From Actinomycetes bacterium (GTDB taxonomy: Bacteria; Actinomycetota; Coriobacteriia; Coriobacteriales; UBA8131): 64,000 nucleotides of DNA. The stretch's first letter is position 1; each line of letters begins with the position of its first letter. The translations under genes and the position numbers were made by a program. The stretch lies in NCBI GenBank assembly GCA_009787085.1, contig WRGR01000043.1, positions 62,001 to 126,000 on the forward strand, read 5' to 3'. The notes under the pieces were generated by a model that searched no databases, had not been told where the DNA came from, and saw only the letters and a list, made by a program, of their open reading frames with translations. This document shows, piece by piece, positions 17,214 through 27,801 of this stretch.

Positions 17214-18506
17214 TTATTTAAAGAAACCCTCGTAATGGTGCATCTTCAACTGGCTCTCGATCTTACTCATGGTGTCCAATGCCACGCCAACCATGATCAG
17301 GATCGATGTGCCGCCAAAGGCCTTGATCAAGGGGTCAGCATTGAAGGCAAACAAAATGCTGGGCACCACGGCAATAGCGCCGATATAAAAACCTCCTGGT
17401 AAGGTGATGCGATGCAACACATTGCGAATATAGGTCACAGTGGCCGATCCAGGCCTCACCCCCGGGATAAAGCCTCCTTGCTTCTGCAAGTTATTGGCCG
17501 TCTCCTCGGGGTTAAAGACCATCGAGGTGTAGAAGAAACAGAAAAAGACGATCAACAAAAAGTCCAGTATCCAGTTCAACCAGCCAGTGGTCACCCAGTT
17601 AGCAAAGGTAGTCAGCCAAGCGACATTGAAGAAGGTGGCGATCTGGGCGGGGAAATAAAGCAAAGCCGATGCGAAGATGATCGGGATCACGCCGGCACCG
17701 TTGACTTTCAACGGGATGTATGTGGATGTACCGCCCATCACTCGACGCCCTTGGATCCGCTTGGCGTAGTTGATCGGAATACGCCGTTGCGCCCGCTCGA
17801 TGAGCACGATTCCGGGAATCACCAACAACACCACGATAAATATCAGCACGGTCATGCCGACAGCTTCCGCAGTGAACTGGCCATAGCCCAAAGAGGCAAA
17901 GATGGCTCCCGGGAAACCGGCCACGATGTTGGCAAAGATGATCAAAGACATGCCGTTGCCCACACCTCGCTGAGTGATCAGCTCGCCCATCCACATGATC
18001 AGGGCAACCCCGGCCACCAAAGTAAAGACGATCACCACGCTGCTGAACAGGTGCGGCAGGCTTTGGGTCAGAACCACACCGTACTGGGCGGATTGGAACA
18101 AGAACAGATAGCCAATGCCGTTGATCAAACCCAAGAACAACGTCAAATAACGGGTGATCTGGGTGACCTTCTTCTGGCCGCTCTCTCCTTCCCGCTGCCA
18201 ACGCTGCAAAGTCGGGATCACCCCCTGCATCAACTGCATGATAATCGAAGCAGTGATATAAGGCATGATGCCCAACGAAAGCACTGAGAAGTGCGACAAG
18301 GCGTTGCCGGAGAAAAGATTCAGGAAGACCATCATCTGGCCGGTGCCTTCTTGGGCACCCTGGAAAGCCGAAGTCAAGGAGTTGACCGGGATGCCAGGCA
18401 CCGGAATAAAGCAGCCGAAACGATAAAGGACGATGATCGATAAGGTAAAGATGATCTTCTTCCGCAGGTCAGGAACCCTGAACGCATTAAGAATGGCACT
18501 TAGCAA
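17214..18506 (-). CDS. secY: Protein translocase subunit SecY
   Basis: 430 residues with ten hydrophobic segments. Signature stretches include FIPVPGIPVNSL, the plug-region text MVFLNLFSGNALSHFSVLSLGIMPYI, the RGVGNGMSLIIFANI segment and the C-terminal MHHYEGFF. SecY forms the protein-conducting channel with SecE, whose gene is at 37857, and is driven by SecA at 56373. It overlaps rplO by 7 bp. Confidence 0.97.
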   Translation of the reverse strand: MLSAILNAFRVPDLRKKIIFTLSIIVLYRFGCFIPVPGIPVNSLTSAFQGAQEGTGQMMVFLNLFSGNALSHFSVLSLGIMPYITASIIMQLMQGVIPTLQRWQREGESGQKKVTQITRYLTLFLGLINGIGYLFLFQSAQYGVVLTQSLPHLFSSVVIVFTLVAGVALIMWMGELITQRGVGNGMSLIIFANIVAGFPGAIFASLGYGQFTAEAVGMTVLIFIVVLLVIPGIVLIERAQRRIPINYAKRIQGRRVMGGTSTYIPLKVNGAGVIPIIFASALLYFPAQIATFFNVAWLTTFANWVTTGWLNWILDFLLIVFFCFFYTSMVFNPEETANNLQKQGGFIPGVRPGSATVTYIRNVLHRITLPGGFYIGAIAVVPSILFAFNADPLIKAFGGTSILIMVGVALDTMSKIESQLKMHHYEGFFK

Positions 18507-18955
18507 GGTGCTTCTACCTTTCCACCAGCGGCCTCGATCTTGGCGACCGCACTCACGGAGACTTTATCAACCCGAACAGTCAGCTTCTTGCCCAACTCGC
18601 CGCCGCCAAGCACTTTCACCAAGGTGTCAGGTTTTTTGATAATACCCTTGGCAGCTAGGCTTTCGCCGTTGACGACATCCTCGTCAGCAAAAACATCGTT
18701 TAAACGACTAACATTCACCGGAGCGTACTCCACCCGATTAATGCTCCTGAAACCCATGCCAGCCAGATAAGGCAGCCGACGAGCCAAGGGCGTCTGACCG
18801 CCCTCAAAACCAGCACCCTTAGCACCGCCAGCACGGGACTTCTGTCCGTTATAGCCACGGGTCGCAGTCTTGCCGCGCCCAGAACCGGGACCGCGACCGA
18901 CGCGCTTGCGTGTTTTGGTGGCACCAGGTGCCGACGACAGATCGTGAAGTTGCAT
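18500..18955 (-). CDS. rplO: 50S ribosomal protein L15
   Basis: 151 residues. N-terminal [20 protein letters not shown] and [20 protein letters not shown] are diagnostic. The ATG overlaps the rpmD stop (TAATG). Part of the spc segment. Confidence 0.98.
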   Translation of the reverse strand: MQLHDLSSAPGATKTRKRVGRGPGSGRGKTATRGYNGQKSRAGGAKGAGFEGGQTPLARRLPYLAGMGFRSINRVEYAPVNVSRLNDVFADEDVVNGESLAAKGIIKKPDTLVKVLGGGELGKKLTVRVDKVSVSAVAKIEAAGGKVEAPC

Positions 18956-19146
18956 TATATCTCCTCAACTTTCACTAGATGTTTGACCTTGAATATCATG
19001 CCCCGTACCGCCGGATTGTCCACCTGCTCGACGCTCCGGTTCAGCTTGCCGAGTCCTAGCGCCCGGATGGTTGCGCCCTGATCCGCCGCTAACCCGATCG
19101 TTGAGCGAACCTGCGTGACGCGCAGGGTCTTTTTAGCATCAGCCAT
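18955..19146 (-). CDS. rpmD: 50S ribosomal protein L30
   Basis: 63 residues with the L30 pattern [16 protein letters not shown] and [20 protein letters not shown]. Start overlaps the rpsE stop. Confidence 0.97.
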   Translation of the reverse strand: MADAKKTLRVTQVRSTIGLAADQGATIRALGLGKLNRSVEQVDNPAVRGMIFKVKHLVKVEEI

Positions 19147-19664
19147 CAGTCTTGCTCCTTAAAACCGTATATCTTAGCAACCGTAGTGTCGCGGCGTGCC
19201 GCGACTTCTTGGGGCGACGAAAGCGACTTTAAGCCCTCGGCCGCCGCCTTAACGATATTCATGGCATTGTTGGTGCCCAGCGATTTGGAGAGGACGTTTT
19301 TCACACCGGCCAGCTCCATCAGGGCGCGCACCGGGCCACCTGCTACCACACCGGTACCCGGGGTGGCCGGCTTCAGCATCACCTTGCCGGCACCATAGAT
19401 CCCCAACGCTTCGTGTGGCAGGGTGCCTTCTTTGGTCAGAGGTACTAAAAAGAGGTTCTTCTTGGCGTCTTCGATGCCCTTGCGGATGGCAATAGGCACT
19501 TCAGCACTCTTGCCCATGCCCACGCCAACGTGGCCCTCTCCATCACCTACGACCACTAAAGCAGTCAGGGAGAAACGCCTACCGCCCTTTACCACCTTAG
19601 AGACTCGATTGATGAAGACAACTTTTTCCTGTAACTCAGAAACCGGTGCTTTTATGCGTGCCAT
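19146..19664 (-). CDS. rpsE: 30S ribosomal protein S5
   Basis: 172 residues. Contains [33 protein letters not shown] and the C-terminal [19 protein letters not shown]. Spc segment between rplR and rpmD. Confidence 0.98.
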   Translation of the reverse strand: MARIKAPVSELQEKVVFINRVSKVVKGGRRFSLTALVVVGDGEGHVGVGMGKSAEVPIAIRKGIEDAKKNLFLVPLTKEGTLPHEALGIYGAGKVMLKPATPGTGVVAGGPVRALMELAGVKNVLSKSLGTNNAMNIVKAAAEGLKSLSSPQEVAARRDTTVAKIYGFKEQD

Positions 19665-19677
19665 GCAGCCAACCTTC

Positions 19678-20046
19678 CTAGAACTTCAAACCCGCTTCGC
19701 GGGCCCCATCAGCCAGAGCCTTGATTCGGCCATGGTAAAGATAACCACCACGGTCAAAGACCACGGTATTGATCTGCGCCTCAAGGGCACGTTTGCCAAG
19801 CAGCTCACCCACCACCGAGGCACCATCAACGGTCGCGCCACTGGCCTCGTGTCCCTTGAACTCCGCATCCAGCGAGGATGCGGAGGCCAGTGTGCGGCCA
19901 GCAGTGTCGTCGATCACCTGGGCATAGATATTAGCGTTAGAGCGGGTCACCCGCAAACGCGGCACCTCTGCCGTGCCACTGATCTTGCCACGTACCCGTC
20001 TTTGCCGCCTTTGCTTGGCGAGTGCTTTCGCCTTTAGTTTGTTCAT
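19678..20046 (-). CDS. rplR: 50S ribosomal protein L18
   Basis: 122 residues, with [29 protein letters not shown] and [20 protein letters not shown] near the C-terminus. L18 binds 5S rRNA with L5. Confidence 0.98.
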   Translation of the reverse strand: MNKLKAKALAKQRRQRRVRGKISGTAEVPRLRVTRSNANIYAQVIDDTAGRTLASASSLDAEFKGHEASGATVDGASVVGELLGKRALEAQINTVVFDRGGYLYHGRIKALADGAREAGLKF

Positions 20047-20072
20047 CTTATCGTTTCGCCTCTTCTCAGACC

Positions 20073-20612
20073 TTAACTACCTGCTGCTTTACCCAGCTTG
20101 CGGCGGACATACTCGCCGCTATAACGAATGCCCTTGCCTTTGTAGGGTTCCGGCTTGCGCCACTTGCGAATATCTGCGGCCACTTGGCCGACCCGTTGCT
20201 TGTCGATGCCCCGTACCACGATTTGGGTCGGCGACGGAACCTCGAAACTGATGCCACCCTCGGCCTTAACCGACACAGGGTGAGAATAGCCGAGCTGCAT
20301 CTCCAAGTCAGAACCCTTCATTGCAGCGCGGTAGCCGACACCGATGATCTCCAGGCTTTTAGAGAAGCCCTCGCTGACACCAACCACCATGTTAGAGAGC
20401 AGCGTACGGTAGAGGCCGTGAAACGAGCAGGCCGCACGGCTGTCGTCGATCCTCTCCACCAGCAACTGGCCGTCCTCCAAACGGGCGCTGACCTTGTCTG
20501 ACAGCACCTGGCTCAGCTCGCCTTTAGGGCCTTTGACCTTGACCTCAAGGCCATCGATACGTACTTCCACACCGCTTGGCACAGCTATAGGCTGTTTACC
20601 GATTCGTGACAT
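20073..20612 (-). CDS. rplF: 50S ribosomal protein L6
   Basis: 179 residues; [20 protein letters not shown] and the C-terminal [20 protein letters not shown] are diagnostic. Confidence 0.98.
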   Translation of the reverse strand: MSRIGKQPIAVPSGVEVRIDGLEVKVKGPKGELSQVLSDKVSARLEDGQLLVERIDDSRAACSFHGLYRTLLSNMVVGVSEGFSKSLEIIGVGYRAAMKGSDLEMQLGYSHPVSVKAEGGISFEVPSPTQIVVRGIDKQRVGQVAADIRKWRKPEPYKGKGIRYSGEYVRRKLGKAAGS

Positions 20613-20627
20613 GACTCTTCAACCTTT

Positions 20628-21026
20628 CTACCAGATATAGGCGATGACTTCGCCACCAATGCCCAGTTTGCGGGCATCACGATCGGCCATCATCCCCTTG
20701 GACGTAGAGATCACGGCGGTTCCCAGACCTCCGAGCACCCGCGGCAGCTCGTCCATAGAAGCATAGACCCGTAGGCCCGGCTTGGAGATACGCTTCAGGC
20801 CACGCAGGCTCCTCTCCTTCTTCGGGCCGTACTTCAGGGTGATCACGAGCTGGTTGACCGGGGCTGCCTCCAGTACCTCGTAGTCTACGATATAGCCTTC
20901 TTCTTTGAGTATCCTAGCAATCTCGGTGAGCTTTTTGCTCGACGGCATTGCCACGTTCTCTTTATTTGCCGAATTCGCGTTGCGCACCCTGGTGAGCATG
21001 TCCGCGATAGGATCGGTCATTGACAT
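20628..21026 (-). CDS. rpsH: 30S ribosomal protein S8
   Basis: 132 residues starting [20 protein letters not shown]. The C-terminal [20 protein letters not shown] is characteristic. A 103-bp gap without a gene separates it from the S14 gene. Confidence 0.98.
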   Translation of the reverse strand: MSMTDPIADMLTRVRNANSANKENVAMPSSKKLTEIARILKEEGYIVDYEVLEAAPVNQLVITLKYGPKKERSLRGLKRISKPGLRVYASMDELPRVLGGLGTAVISTSKGMMADRDARKLGIGGEVIAYIW

Positions 21027-21129
21027 TGTAACCTCCTGTGGTTCCCTTGATACGACCCTTGCTGAGCAGCACGGCTAACGGTTGGCCCGTGGCCGGAACA
21101 AGCTGCCCAAGACAAGGCGGCCGGTGTTC

Positions 21130-21315
21130 CTACCAACTGGCCTTGCGGATGCCGGGCAGTTCGCCTTTACTGGCCAGCTCTCGCAAGCAGACCCGGCAGA
21201 GACCGAAACGACGATAGTACGCCCGTGGGCGGCCACAGCGGCTGCAGCGGTTGTGCTGCCGTGTCGAGAATTTCGGCTCGCGCAAAGACTTGGCGATCAT
21301 CGACTTCTTTGCCAT
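21130..21315 (-). CDS. rpsZ: 30S ribosomal protein S14, zinc type (type Z)
   Basis: 61 residues with [20 protein letters not shown], giving the two CxxC pairs that bind zinc. This is the short zinc-dependent form; no zinc-free copy is seen in the window. Confidence 0.97.
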   Translation of the reverse strand: MAKKSMIAKSLREPKFSTRQHNRCSRCGRPRAYYRRFGLCRVCLRELASKGELPGIRKASW

Positions 21316-21324
21316 GCAACTCTC

Positions 21325-21870
21325 CTAGTTCCTCTTGAAGGGAAAGCCCAGCGCGTCGAAGAGCGCCTTGGCATCCGTATCGTTGTCGGCAGTGGTGACG
21401 AAGGTGATGTCCATCCCCCGTGCCCGGTCGACCTTGTCGTAATCGATCTCAGTGAAGATCAGCTGCTCGGTAATACCCAGCGTATAGTTGCCACGGCCAT
21501 CGAAGCTGGTCAGAGGAATGCCCCTGAAGTCGCGGATCCGGGGTACAGCCATAGCCAACACACGATCCAAGAACTCCCACATCCGTTCACCGCGCAAAGT
21601 CACCTTAGCGCCAATGGCCATACCCTCGCGCAACTTGAAGGAGGCGATGGAACGCCTAGCTTTGCAGATCTTCGGCTGCTGGCCGGTAATCGCCCGCAAG
21701 TCGGCAACGGCGGCATCCAGCTGTTTGCTGTCCTGAGTCGCAACACCAACACCCATGTTGACAACGATCTTCTCCAGCTTCGGCACCTGGTTGACGTTCG
21801 ACTTCTGCAGGCTCTCTTTCAGCACCGGTACGATCTCGCTGACATACTTCTCTTTCAACCTAGCAGTCAT
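21325..21870 (-). CDS. rplE: 50S ribosomal protein L5
   Basis: 181 residues from ATG 21870 ([17 protein letters not shown]), one base after the L24 stop; the frame runs open 31 codons further but overlaps rpl[15 protein letters not shown] and [19 protein letters not shown] are diagnostic. Confidence 0.97.
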   Translation of the reverse strand: MTARLKEKYVSEIVPVLKESLQKSNVNQVPKLEKIVVNMGVGVATQDSKQLDAAVADLRAITGQQPKICKARRSIASFKLREGMAIGAKVTLRGERMWEFLDRVLAMAVPRIRDFRGIPLTSFDGRGNYTLGITEQLIFTEIDYDKVDRARGMDITFVTTADNDTDAKALFDALGFPFKRN

Positions 21871-21871
21871 A

Positions 21872-22195
21872 TCAGTCGATTTCCTTTCCACATTCCTTAT
21901 TCTTGCAGACGCGAACCTTCTTGCCGTCCTTGACGACCAAGCCGACACGCGTTGGCTGATCACATTTCGGACAAACCAGCATCACGGTGGAGACATGAAT
22001 CGGCTTCTCGAGGCTGATGATGCCGCCAGAAGGATTGTCCCGGGTCGGACGCTGAGCCTTTTTGACCACCCCGACCTTCTCCACCACCACTTTACGGCTT
22101 TCGGGAAGGGCACGCATCACCGAAGAGATAGCACCCTTGTCCTTACCGGAAATCACCTGCACCCGGTCGCCCTTATGAATTCTCATCTTGTTCAT
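21872..22195 (-). CDS. rplX: 50S ribosomal protein L24
   Basis: 107 residues. The KOW motif region is [31 protein letters not shown] and [11 protein letters not shown] add a cysteine-rich C-terminal half that could bind zinc. Confidence 0.97.
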   Translation of the reverse strand: MNKMRIHKGDRVQVISGKDKGAISSVMRALPESRKVVVEKVGVVKKAQRPTRDNPSGGIISLEKPIHVSTVMLVCPKCDQPTRVGLVVKDGKKVRVCKNKECGKEID

Positions 22196-22211
22196 ATCGT
22201 CACATCCCTCT

Positions 22212-22580
22212 TCACAAGGTCTCTGGGGCTAAGGAGACGATCTTCATGAAGCGTTTGTCGCGAAGCTCCCTAGCCACCGGGCCGAAGATGCGCGTCCCGC
22301 GCGGGGCACCCGTGCCATCAATGACCACCGCAGCGTTCTGGTCGAACTTGATATAGCTGCCGTCTTTGCGCCGCACTTCCTTTTTGACGCGGACGATTAC
22401 GCAGCGCACGACCTCGCCTTTTTTGACGTTGCCGCCCGGGGTCGCCTCTTTCACTGCGCAGACGATCACGTCGCCAAGGCCAGCGTAGCGCCGCTTGGAG
22501 CCGCCGAGCACCTTGATGCACTGCACCTTGCGTGCGCCAGAGTTGTCGGCAACTGCCAGCATTGTCTCTACCTGTATCAT
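22212..22580 (-). CDS. rplN: 50S ribosomal protein L14
   Basis: 122 residues beginning [20 protein letters not shown], with [20 protein letters not shown]. Full family length. Confidence 0.98.
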   Translation of the reverse strand: MIQVETMLAVADNSGARKVQCIKVLGGSKRRYAGLGDVIVCAVKEATPGGNVKKGEVVRCVIVRVKKEVRRKDGSYIKFDQNAAVVIDGTGAPRGTRIFGPVARELRDKRFMKIVSLAPETL

Positions 22581-22619
22581 CTCAGTTCCTGTCTTCTCAC
22601 CATCTCAACTGCCTAGTGG

Positions 22620-22889
22620 CTACTGGGCCTTCTCCACGATTCTCACCAAGCGCCATCTCTTCAATTTAGAGATCGGGCGGGTTTCCATTATCGAAACTAG
22701 ATCGCCGACCTTAGCCTCATTCTCATCGTCATGCACATGCAGCTTCTTACTGGAATTCACCAGCTTACCGTACAGGGCATGCTGTTTGCGCTCCCTGATC
22801 TCCACTACGCAGGTCTTATCACCGGCGGCCGAAACCACCAGCCCCTGACGTACTTTTCGATTATTTCGATCTTCAGTCATCGTTTGCAT
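22620..22889 (-). CDS. rpsQ: 30S ribosomal protein S17
   Basis: 89 residues from ATG 22889, preceded by AGGAAAGG. Alternatives are a GTG at 22916 coupled to the L29 stop (GTGA) and an ATG at 22880. Core text: [20 protein letters not shown] and [20 protein letters not shown]. Confidence 0.95.
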   Translation of the reverse strand: MQTMTEDRNNRKVRQGLVVSAAGDKTCVVEIRERKQHALYGKLVNSSKKLHVHDDENEAKVGDLVSIMETRPISKLKRWRLVRIVEKAQ

Positions 22890-22912
22890 GTTCCTTTCCT
22901 GAGCATTACCGC

Positions 22913-23125
22913 TCACTGCTCATCAGCAACCAGCAGCCCGGTTTCACGTCCGCGAATCTCGGTCAGCACACGGGCGATGTCTTTTTTCACCAGCTTGATG
23001 CGGGCAGTATTGTCCAACTGGCTGGTAGCCATCTGGAAGCGCAGGTTGAACAGCTCCGTACGGCCTTCCTTCAGCTTTACCTTCAGATCGTCGTTGGACA
23101 GCTCGCGTATCTCTTTAGCTTTCAT
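22913..23125 (-). CDS. rpmC: 50S ribosomal protein L29
   Basis: 70 residues, [20 protein letters not shown] and [20 protein letters not shown]. Adjacent to the rplP stop by one base. Confidence 0.97.
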   Translation of the reverse strand: MKAKEIRELSNDDLKVKLKEGRTELFNLRFQMATSQLDNTARIKLVKKDIARVLTEIRGRETGLLVADEQ

Positions 23126-23548
23126 CTATACCTCCCCGTCAGTCTCACGGGTCACTATCCGACACTTGATCGGCAGCTTCTGGACGGCCAAACGTAAGGC
23201 CTCCCGAGCCACCTCGCGGTCAACGTCAGCGATCTCGAACATGATGCGCCCAGGCTTGACCACGGCCACCCATTCCTCGGGGTTGCCTTTGCCGGAACCC
23301 ATGCGGGTCTCAGCCGGTTTTTTGGTGATCGGCTTGTCCGGGAAAATCGTTATCCAAACGCGACCGCCGCGCTTCATATGACGGGTCATGGCCACACGAG
23401 CAGCCTCTATCTGGCGGTTGGTGATCCAATGTGGCTCTAAGGCTTGAATGCCGTAGGTGCCGAAGTTCAACTCCGTGCCGCCTTTGGCAATGCCCTTCAT
23501 CGAGCCTCGCTGCACCTTGCGGTGCTTGACACGCTTAGGGATCAGCAT
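23126..23548 (-). CDS. rplP: 50S ribosomal protein L16
   Basis: 140 residues. [15 protein letters not shown], the [20 protein letters not shown] segment and [20 protein letters not shown] are diagnostic. Confidence 0.98.
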   Translation of the reverse strand: MLIPKRVKHRKVQRGSMKGIAKGGTELNFGTYGIQALEPHWITNRQIEAARVAMTRHMKRGGRVWITIFPDKPITKKPAETRMGSGKGNPEEWVAVVKPGRIMFEIADVDREVAREALRLAVQKLPIKCRIVTRETDGEV

Positions 23549-23551
23549 TGT

Positions 23552-24256
23552 TTATCTCCTCCCTTCGCCACGGCGCGGGCGCTGCGGACGGGACGACCCT
23601 TCCAGCGCTGGGGCAGGCGTGGGCTGACCAGGCAGTTTCTCGCCATGGTAGATCCAGACCTTGACCCCGATCGAGCCCATTGTCGTGGCTGCGATGGCGA
23701 ATCCGTAATCGATCTTGGCACGCAGGGTGTGCAGTGGCACACGACCTTCACGGTACCACTCGCGGCGGCTCATCTCAGCTCCACCGAGACGACCAGCACA
23801 CTGTACGCGGATACCCTGGGCACCGCTCTTGCGGGCGTTCTGCACGGCTTTGCGCATCGCCCGGCGGAAGGCCACCCGGCCCTCCAGTTGTTCAGCCACT
23901 GACTGGGCCACCAACACGGCATCCAGCTCGGGGCGCTTGACCTCAATGATCTCCACATTGACATGCTCGGCGTTAGCCACTGCAATAAGCTCTTTGCGCA
24001 ACACGTCGATGTCGGAGCCCTTCTTGCCGATGATGATACCGGGGCGAGCGGTAGTGATGATCACCCGGATCTTATCGCCTGCCCGCTCGATCTCCACCTT
24101 GGATACGGCAGCACGCATCAGGCGCTGATCCAAAAACTTCCTAATCGCCAAGTCGTTTTCCAAGTTGGCGGCGTAGTCTTTGGTAGCATACCAGCGGCTG
24201 CGCCATTCTTCAGTGATGCCCAGACGGAATCCGGTCGGGTAAACCTTCTGACCCAT
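23552..24256 (-). CDS. rpsC: 30S ribosomal protein S3
   Basis: 234 residues from ATG 24256 ([20 protein letters not shown]), four bases after the rplV stop; the longer open frame overlaps rplV. KH motif region [17 protein letters not shown]. The C-tail is Arg/Pro-rich ([12 protein letters not shown]). Confidence 0.97.
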   Translation of the reverse strand: MGQKVYPTGFRLGITEEWRSRWYATKDYAANLENDLAIRKFLDQRLMRAAVSKVEIERAGDKIRVIITTARPGIIIGKKGSDIDVLRKELIAVANAEHVNVEIIEVKRPELDAVLVAQSVAEQLEGRVAFRRAMRKAVQNARKSGAQGIRVQCAGRLGGAEMSRREWYREGRVPLHTLRAKIDYGFAIAATTMGSIGVKVWIYHGEKLPGQPTPAPALEGSSRPQRPRRGEGRR

Positions 24257-24260
24257 ACTC

Positions 24261-24596
24261 TCAGGCCTCCTTTGTTGCGACGATGACAGTGATATGACAG
24301 CTGCGCTTGCGGATCCGCGACGCAGAGCCCTTGGCACGCGGACGGAAGCGTTTCATCGTCGGCCCCTCGTCAGCATAGGTTGTTTTGACAACCAGACTGT
24401 CCGGACGCACACCGTCACGTTCAGCGTTGGCAATAGCGCTGTTCAGGCACTTCTCCACCACCTCAGCAACGTTGCGGTCAGAGAACTGCAATATCTCCCG
24501 GGCGCGCAGCACTTCCTTGCCACGGATCATATCAATCACCAGCCGCGCCTTACGCGGGGAAACCCGCACATAACGGGCTTGTGCTCTTGCTTCCAT
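24261..24596 (-). CDS. rplV: 50S ribosomal protein L22
   Basis: 111 residues. [20 protein letters not shown] and the beta-hairpin loop [20 protein letters not shown] that reaches the exit tunnel. Start overlaps the rpsS stop by one base. Confidence 0.98.
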   Translation of the reverse strand: MEARAQARYVRVSPRKARLVIDMIRGKEVLRAREILQFSDRNVAEVVEKCLNSAIANAERDGVRPDSLVVKTTYADEGPTMKRFRPRAKGSASRIRKRSCHITVIVATKEA

Positions 24597-24871
24597 TACC
24601 TCTTACCTTTCTTGTCACCCGCGTGACCGCGGAAGGTCCGGGTGGCGGCAAACTCGCCAAGCTTGTGCCCGACCATACTCTCAGTGACGTATACCGGCAC
24701 ATGCTTACGGCCGTCATGAACGGCTATGGTGTGCCCGACCATCTCTGGAAAAATGGTGGAGGCACGCGACCAGGTCTTGACGATGTTCTTCTCGCCGGCT
24801 TCGTTCATCGCCGTGATGCGCTGCAAGAGCCGCGGCTCGACGAATGGTCCTTTTTTCAGGCTTCTACTCAC
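24596..24871 (-). CDS. rpsS: 30S ribosomal protein S19
   Basis: 91 residues, [20 protein letters not shown] and [20 protein letters not shown] are diagnostic. Confidence 0.98.
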   Translation of the reverse strand: MSRSLKKGPFVEPRLLQRITAMNEAGEKNIVKTWSRASTIFPEMVGHTIAVHDGRKHVPVYVTESMVGHKLGEFAATRTFRGHAGDKKGKR

Positions 24872-24884
24872 TGCTGCTCCTCAC

Positions 24885-25715
24885 TTACTTCTTACGCCGA
24901 CGGATGATCAGACGGCTGGAGGCCTTCTTCTTGTTGCGGGTGCGATGACCCTTGGTAGGCACACCCCAAGGAGTCACCGGATGGCGCCCGGCACTCTTGT
25001 TCTTGCCCTCGCCACCGCCATGCGGATGGTCGACAGGGTTCATCACTGTACCGCGGACAGTCGGACGCACGCCCTTCCAGCGGGAACGTCCGGCCTTGCC
25101 GATCTTGATATTGCCGTGTTCGGCATTGCCGACCTCACCGATGGTGGCACGGCAGCTGATCAGCACCCGACGCATCTCGGAAGAAGGCATACGCAGGATG
25201 GCATAGTTGCCCTCCTTGCCCATCAGCTGGATGGCGCAGCCAGCGCTTCTGGCCATGGCCGCGCCGCGTCCGGGCTGCATCTCAACCGCATGGACGAGCG
25301 TACCGACCGGGATGTCTTTTAGGGACATTGCATTGCCCGGTTTGATGTCGCTGCCAGAGCCGCTGGTCACAATGTCTCCGACCTTTAGCCCCTTGGGCTG
25401 CAGGATGTAGGCTTTAGCACCATCAGCATAATGCAGAAGCGCGATACGGGCGCTGCGGTTAGGGTCGTACTCGATCGCTGCGACTTTAGCCGGAACATTG
25501 TCTTTGCGCCGCTTGAAGTCGATGATACGATACTTGCGCTTATGACCGCCACCCTGATGACGGGTAGTGATGCGGCCGTTGTTGTTCCGACCGGCCTGCT
25601 TGGGCAGTGGTGTCAGCAGGGATTTCTCAGGTGTGGTAGAGGTAATCTCTTTAAAGTCTGAGACCGTCTGGAAACGACGTCCCGGCGAAGTTGGTTTGAA
25701 CTGTTTGATAGCCAT
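24885..25715 (-). CDS. rplB: 50S ribosomal protein L2
   Basis: 276 residues from ATG 25715 ([20 protein letters not shown]), 2 bp after the rplW stop. [20 protein letters not shown] and the C-terminal [20 protein letters not shown], near the peptidyl-transferase centre, are present. Confidence 0.98.
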   Translation of the reverse strand: MAIKQFKPTSPGRRFQTVSDFKEITSTTPEKSLLTPLPKQAGRNNNGRITTRHQGGGHKRKYRIIDFKRRKDNVPAKVAAIEYDPNRSARIALLHYADGAKAYILQPKGLKVGDIVTSGSGSDIKPGNAMSLKDIPVGTLVHAVEMQPGRGAAMARSAGCAIQLMGKEGNYAILRMPSSEMRRVLISCRATIGEVGNAEHGNIKIGKAGRSRWKGVRPTVRGTVMNPVDHPHGGGEGKNKSAGRHPVTPWGVPTKGHRTRNKKKASSRLIIRRRKK

Positions 25716-25717
25716 GC

Positions 25718-26002
25718 TTACACTCCGAACGCTTCGATCGTCTCGCCCTCGGCAAGGGTGACGATGGCCTTTTTCCACGAGCGGGTATAGCCTTTTGCAT
25801 AACGCACCCGCTTCGGCTTGCCGCTGACATGGATGGTGTTCACCTTCAGCACATGGACATCGAAGATAGCCTCAATAGCTTGGCGGATCTCGATTTTGTT
25901 GGCACCACGCGCTACCTCAAAGGTGTAACGGTTGTCGTTGATCAAATCATAGGAACGCTCCGAGATGATCGGGCGCAAAACGACTTGGCGATAATCCTTC
26001 AT
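25718..26002 (-). CDS. rplW: 50S ribosomal protein L23
   Basis: 94 residues; [20 protein letters not shown] and [20 protein letters not shown]. Overlaps rplD by 4 bp. L23 is a docking site for SRP and trigger factor at the tunnel exit. Confidence 0.97.
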   Translation of the reverse strand: MKDYRQVVLRPIISERSYDLINDNRYTFEVARGANKIEIRQAIEAIFDVHVLKVNTIHVSGKPKRVRYAKGYTRSWKKAIVTLAEGETIEAFGV

Positions 26003-26631
26003 TGCTGCAGCACCTCCTCGGCACGCACCAGCGCTGCCTGGGTAAGCACCAGAGTCTTGTTGTCGATCAGGTCATAGGTGTTCATTTCGGAAACTGGGAT
26101 GATCCGTACTTGGGGCAGGTTGCGAAACGACAGAAAAGCATTGACGTCTTCGTCGGCCACCATTATGGTCACCCGTCCCTCGATACCTAAAGCCGCGAGT
26201 GCCGCCACCGCCTGCTTAGTGGAAGGTTTCTCGAAATCGGCATTCTCCAAAATCAGCAAAGCATCCTCAGCAGCCTTGGCAGAAAGCGCCGAGCGCAAGG
26301 CCAGCTTGACCTCGCGGCGGTTGACCTTAAATGCATAGGAACGGGGATGCGGGCCGAAGACCACGCCGCCGCCGGCGTACTGCGGAGAGCGGGTCGAGCC
26401 TTGGCGTGCCCGGCCGGTGCCCTTCTGGCGGTAAGGCTTATGGCCGCCGCCACGCACTTGGCCGCGGGTCTTAGTGTCATGCGTGCCTTGATGGGCCTCG
26501 GCCATCTGCGCCCGGCAGACCTCGTGCATTACATGGATGTTGGGAGCAACATCGAAGACTGACTGCGCCAGTTCGGCAGAGCCCACTTTCTTGCCCTCCA
26601 AGTTCTTGATATCTAAGCTCAATGTTGTCAT
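25999..26631 (-). CDS. rplD: 50S ribosomal protein L4
   Basis: 210 residues. The arm [20 protein letters not shown], which lines the exit tunnel, and [20 protein letters not shown] are diagnostic. Confidence 0.98.
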   Translation of the reverse strand: MTTLSLDIKNLEGKKVGSAELAQSVFDVAPNIHVMHEVCRAQMAEAHQGTHDTKTRGQVRGGGHKPYRQKGTGRARQGSTRSPQYAGGGVVFGPHPRSYAFKVNRREVKLALRSALSAKAAEDALLILENADFEKPSTKQAVAALAALGIEGRVTIMVADEDVNAFLSFRNLPQVRIIPVSEMNTYDLIDNKTLVLTQAALVRAEEVLQQ

Positions 26632-26649
26632 GGTCTCTCAGCTCCTTCT

Positions 26650-27273
26650 CTACCGTGCGACCCGGACACTCAGGAGCGCACCCTTGCCGCCAGGAACAGC
26701 GCCTTTGACCAACAACAGGTTCTCGTCACTGTCAATCCGCACGACCTCGAGGTTCTTCACAGTCACCTTGTCCGTACCCATATGACCGGGCAGACGCAGC
26801 CCCTTGAAGACCCGAGACGGGGTAGCACATTGGCCGATCGACCCCGGTGCGCGGTGGAAATGTGCACCGTGGCCACCAGGGCCACCACGGAAGTTGTGCC
26901 GTTTGATAACACCTGCAAAGCCTTTGCCCTTGGAGATGCCGGTCACATCGACTTTGACGGCCTCCTGAAAACGGTCGATCCTCAGCTCTTGGCCAAGCTC
27001 GAAAGCGGCGGCAGACTCCACCCGCACCTCGCGCAAATAGCGCCGCGGAGTGGCTCCAGAAACTGCGAAGTGCCCCTTCGTCGGCTGGTTGACCTTGTTT
27101 TCCTTGCGTTCCTCAAAACCAATCTGGATGGCCTCGTAGCCTTCCTTCGCGGCGGTCTTCAGCTGCGTAACCACACAGGGGCCGGCTTGGATGACAGTCA
27201 CTGGTATCAGGCAGTCATCCCCCGACCAAACCTGGGTCATTCCCAGCTTTCGGCCTAGTATCGTCTCAGTCAT
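26650..27273 (-). CDS. rplC: 50S ribosomal protein L3
   Basis: 207 residues from ATG 27273 (MTETILGRKLGMTQVW). The 24 codons upstream are open but not L3-like. SKGKGFAGVIKRHNFRGGPG and SIGQCATPSRVFKG are diagnostic. Confidence 0.97.
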   Translation of the reverse strand: MTETILGRKLGMTQVWSGDDCLIPVTVIQAGPCVVTQLKTAAKEGYEAIQIGFEERKENKVNQPTKGHFAVSGATPRRYLREVRVESAAAFELGQELRIDRFQEAVKVDVTGISKGKGFAGVIKRHNFRGGPGGHGAHFHRAPGSIGQCATPSRVFKGLRLPGHMGTDKVTVKNLEVVRIDSDENLLLVKGAVPGGKGALLSVRVAR

Positions 27274-27395
27274 GCGTCCTACCTTGTATCCTTTCGCGGT
27301 CATAGGCACACTCACCCTGATGGCGGTGTCCCAGCGGACCGTCACTTACTACCCACATAGCTACACTTGCTGCTCAGAACCCGACTGCTCAAGTC

Positions 27396-27707
27396 CTAAA
27401 GCTGCAAGTCAATATCTACGCCCGGAGGCAAATCGAGCCGGGTCAGCGAATCCACAGTGCTCGGAGTAGGCTCGAGGATGTCGACAATCCGCTTATGGGT
27501 GCGCATCTCAAACTGCTCCCGGGAATCTTTGTCCTTGTGCGGTGAGCGGATCACACAGAAGCTCTCGCGCCGGGTGGGCAGCGGGATCGGCCCGGAAACC
27601 CTAGCGCCCGTCTTCTGGGCGGTGTCCACTATCAGCTTCGTGGACTGATCCACGACCTCGTGGTCATAGCCTTTGAGGCTGATCCTGATCTTTTGTGTTG
27701 ACACCAA
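27396..27707 (-). CDS. rpsJ: 30S ribosomal protein S10
   Basis: 103 residues, [20 protein letters not shown] and [20 protein letters not shown]. It follows fusA by 94 bp with no tuf between, so the str and S10 operons are joined directly. Confidence 0.98.
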   Translation of the reverse strand: MVSTQKIRISLKGYDHEVVDQSTKLIVDTAQKTGARVSGPIPLPTRRESFCVIRSPHKDKDSREQFEMRTHKRIVDILEPTPSTVDSLTRLDLPPGVDIDLQL

Positions 27708-27801
27708 AAACCTCCTGCTTTCTCATTATCGTGAGCCGAAGCATACGCCCGGACCCTGCTAGCGAGCCAAAGCAACAACTTCGGCCCAATTGGTAAATAC
27801 C

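Noticed and set aside
17412-18287. 291-codon plus-strand ORF opposite secY
   Set aside because: Lies wholly antisense to secY, His/Gln/Asp-rich composition typical of reverse-frame translation, no ribosome site.
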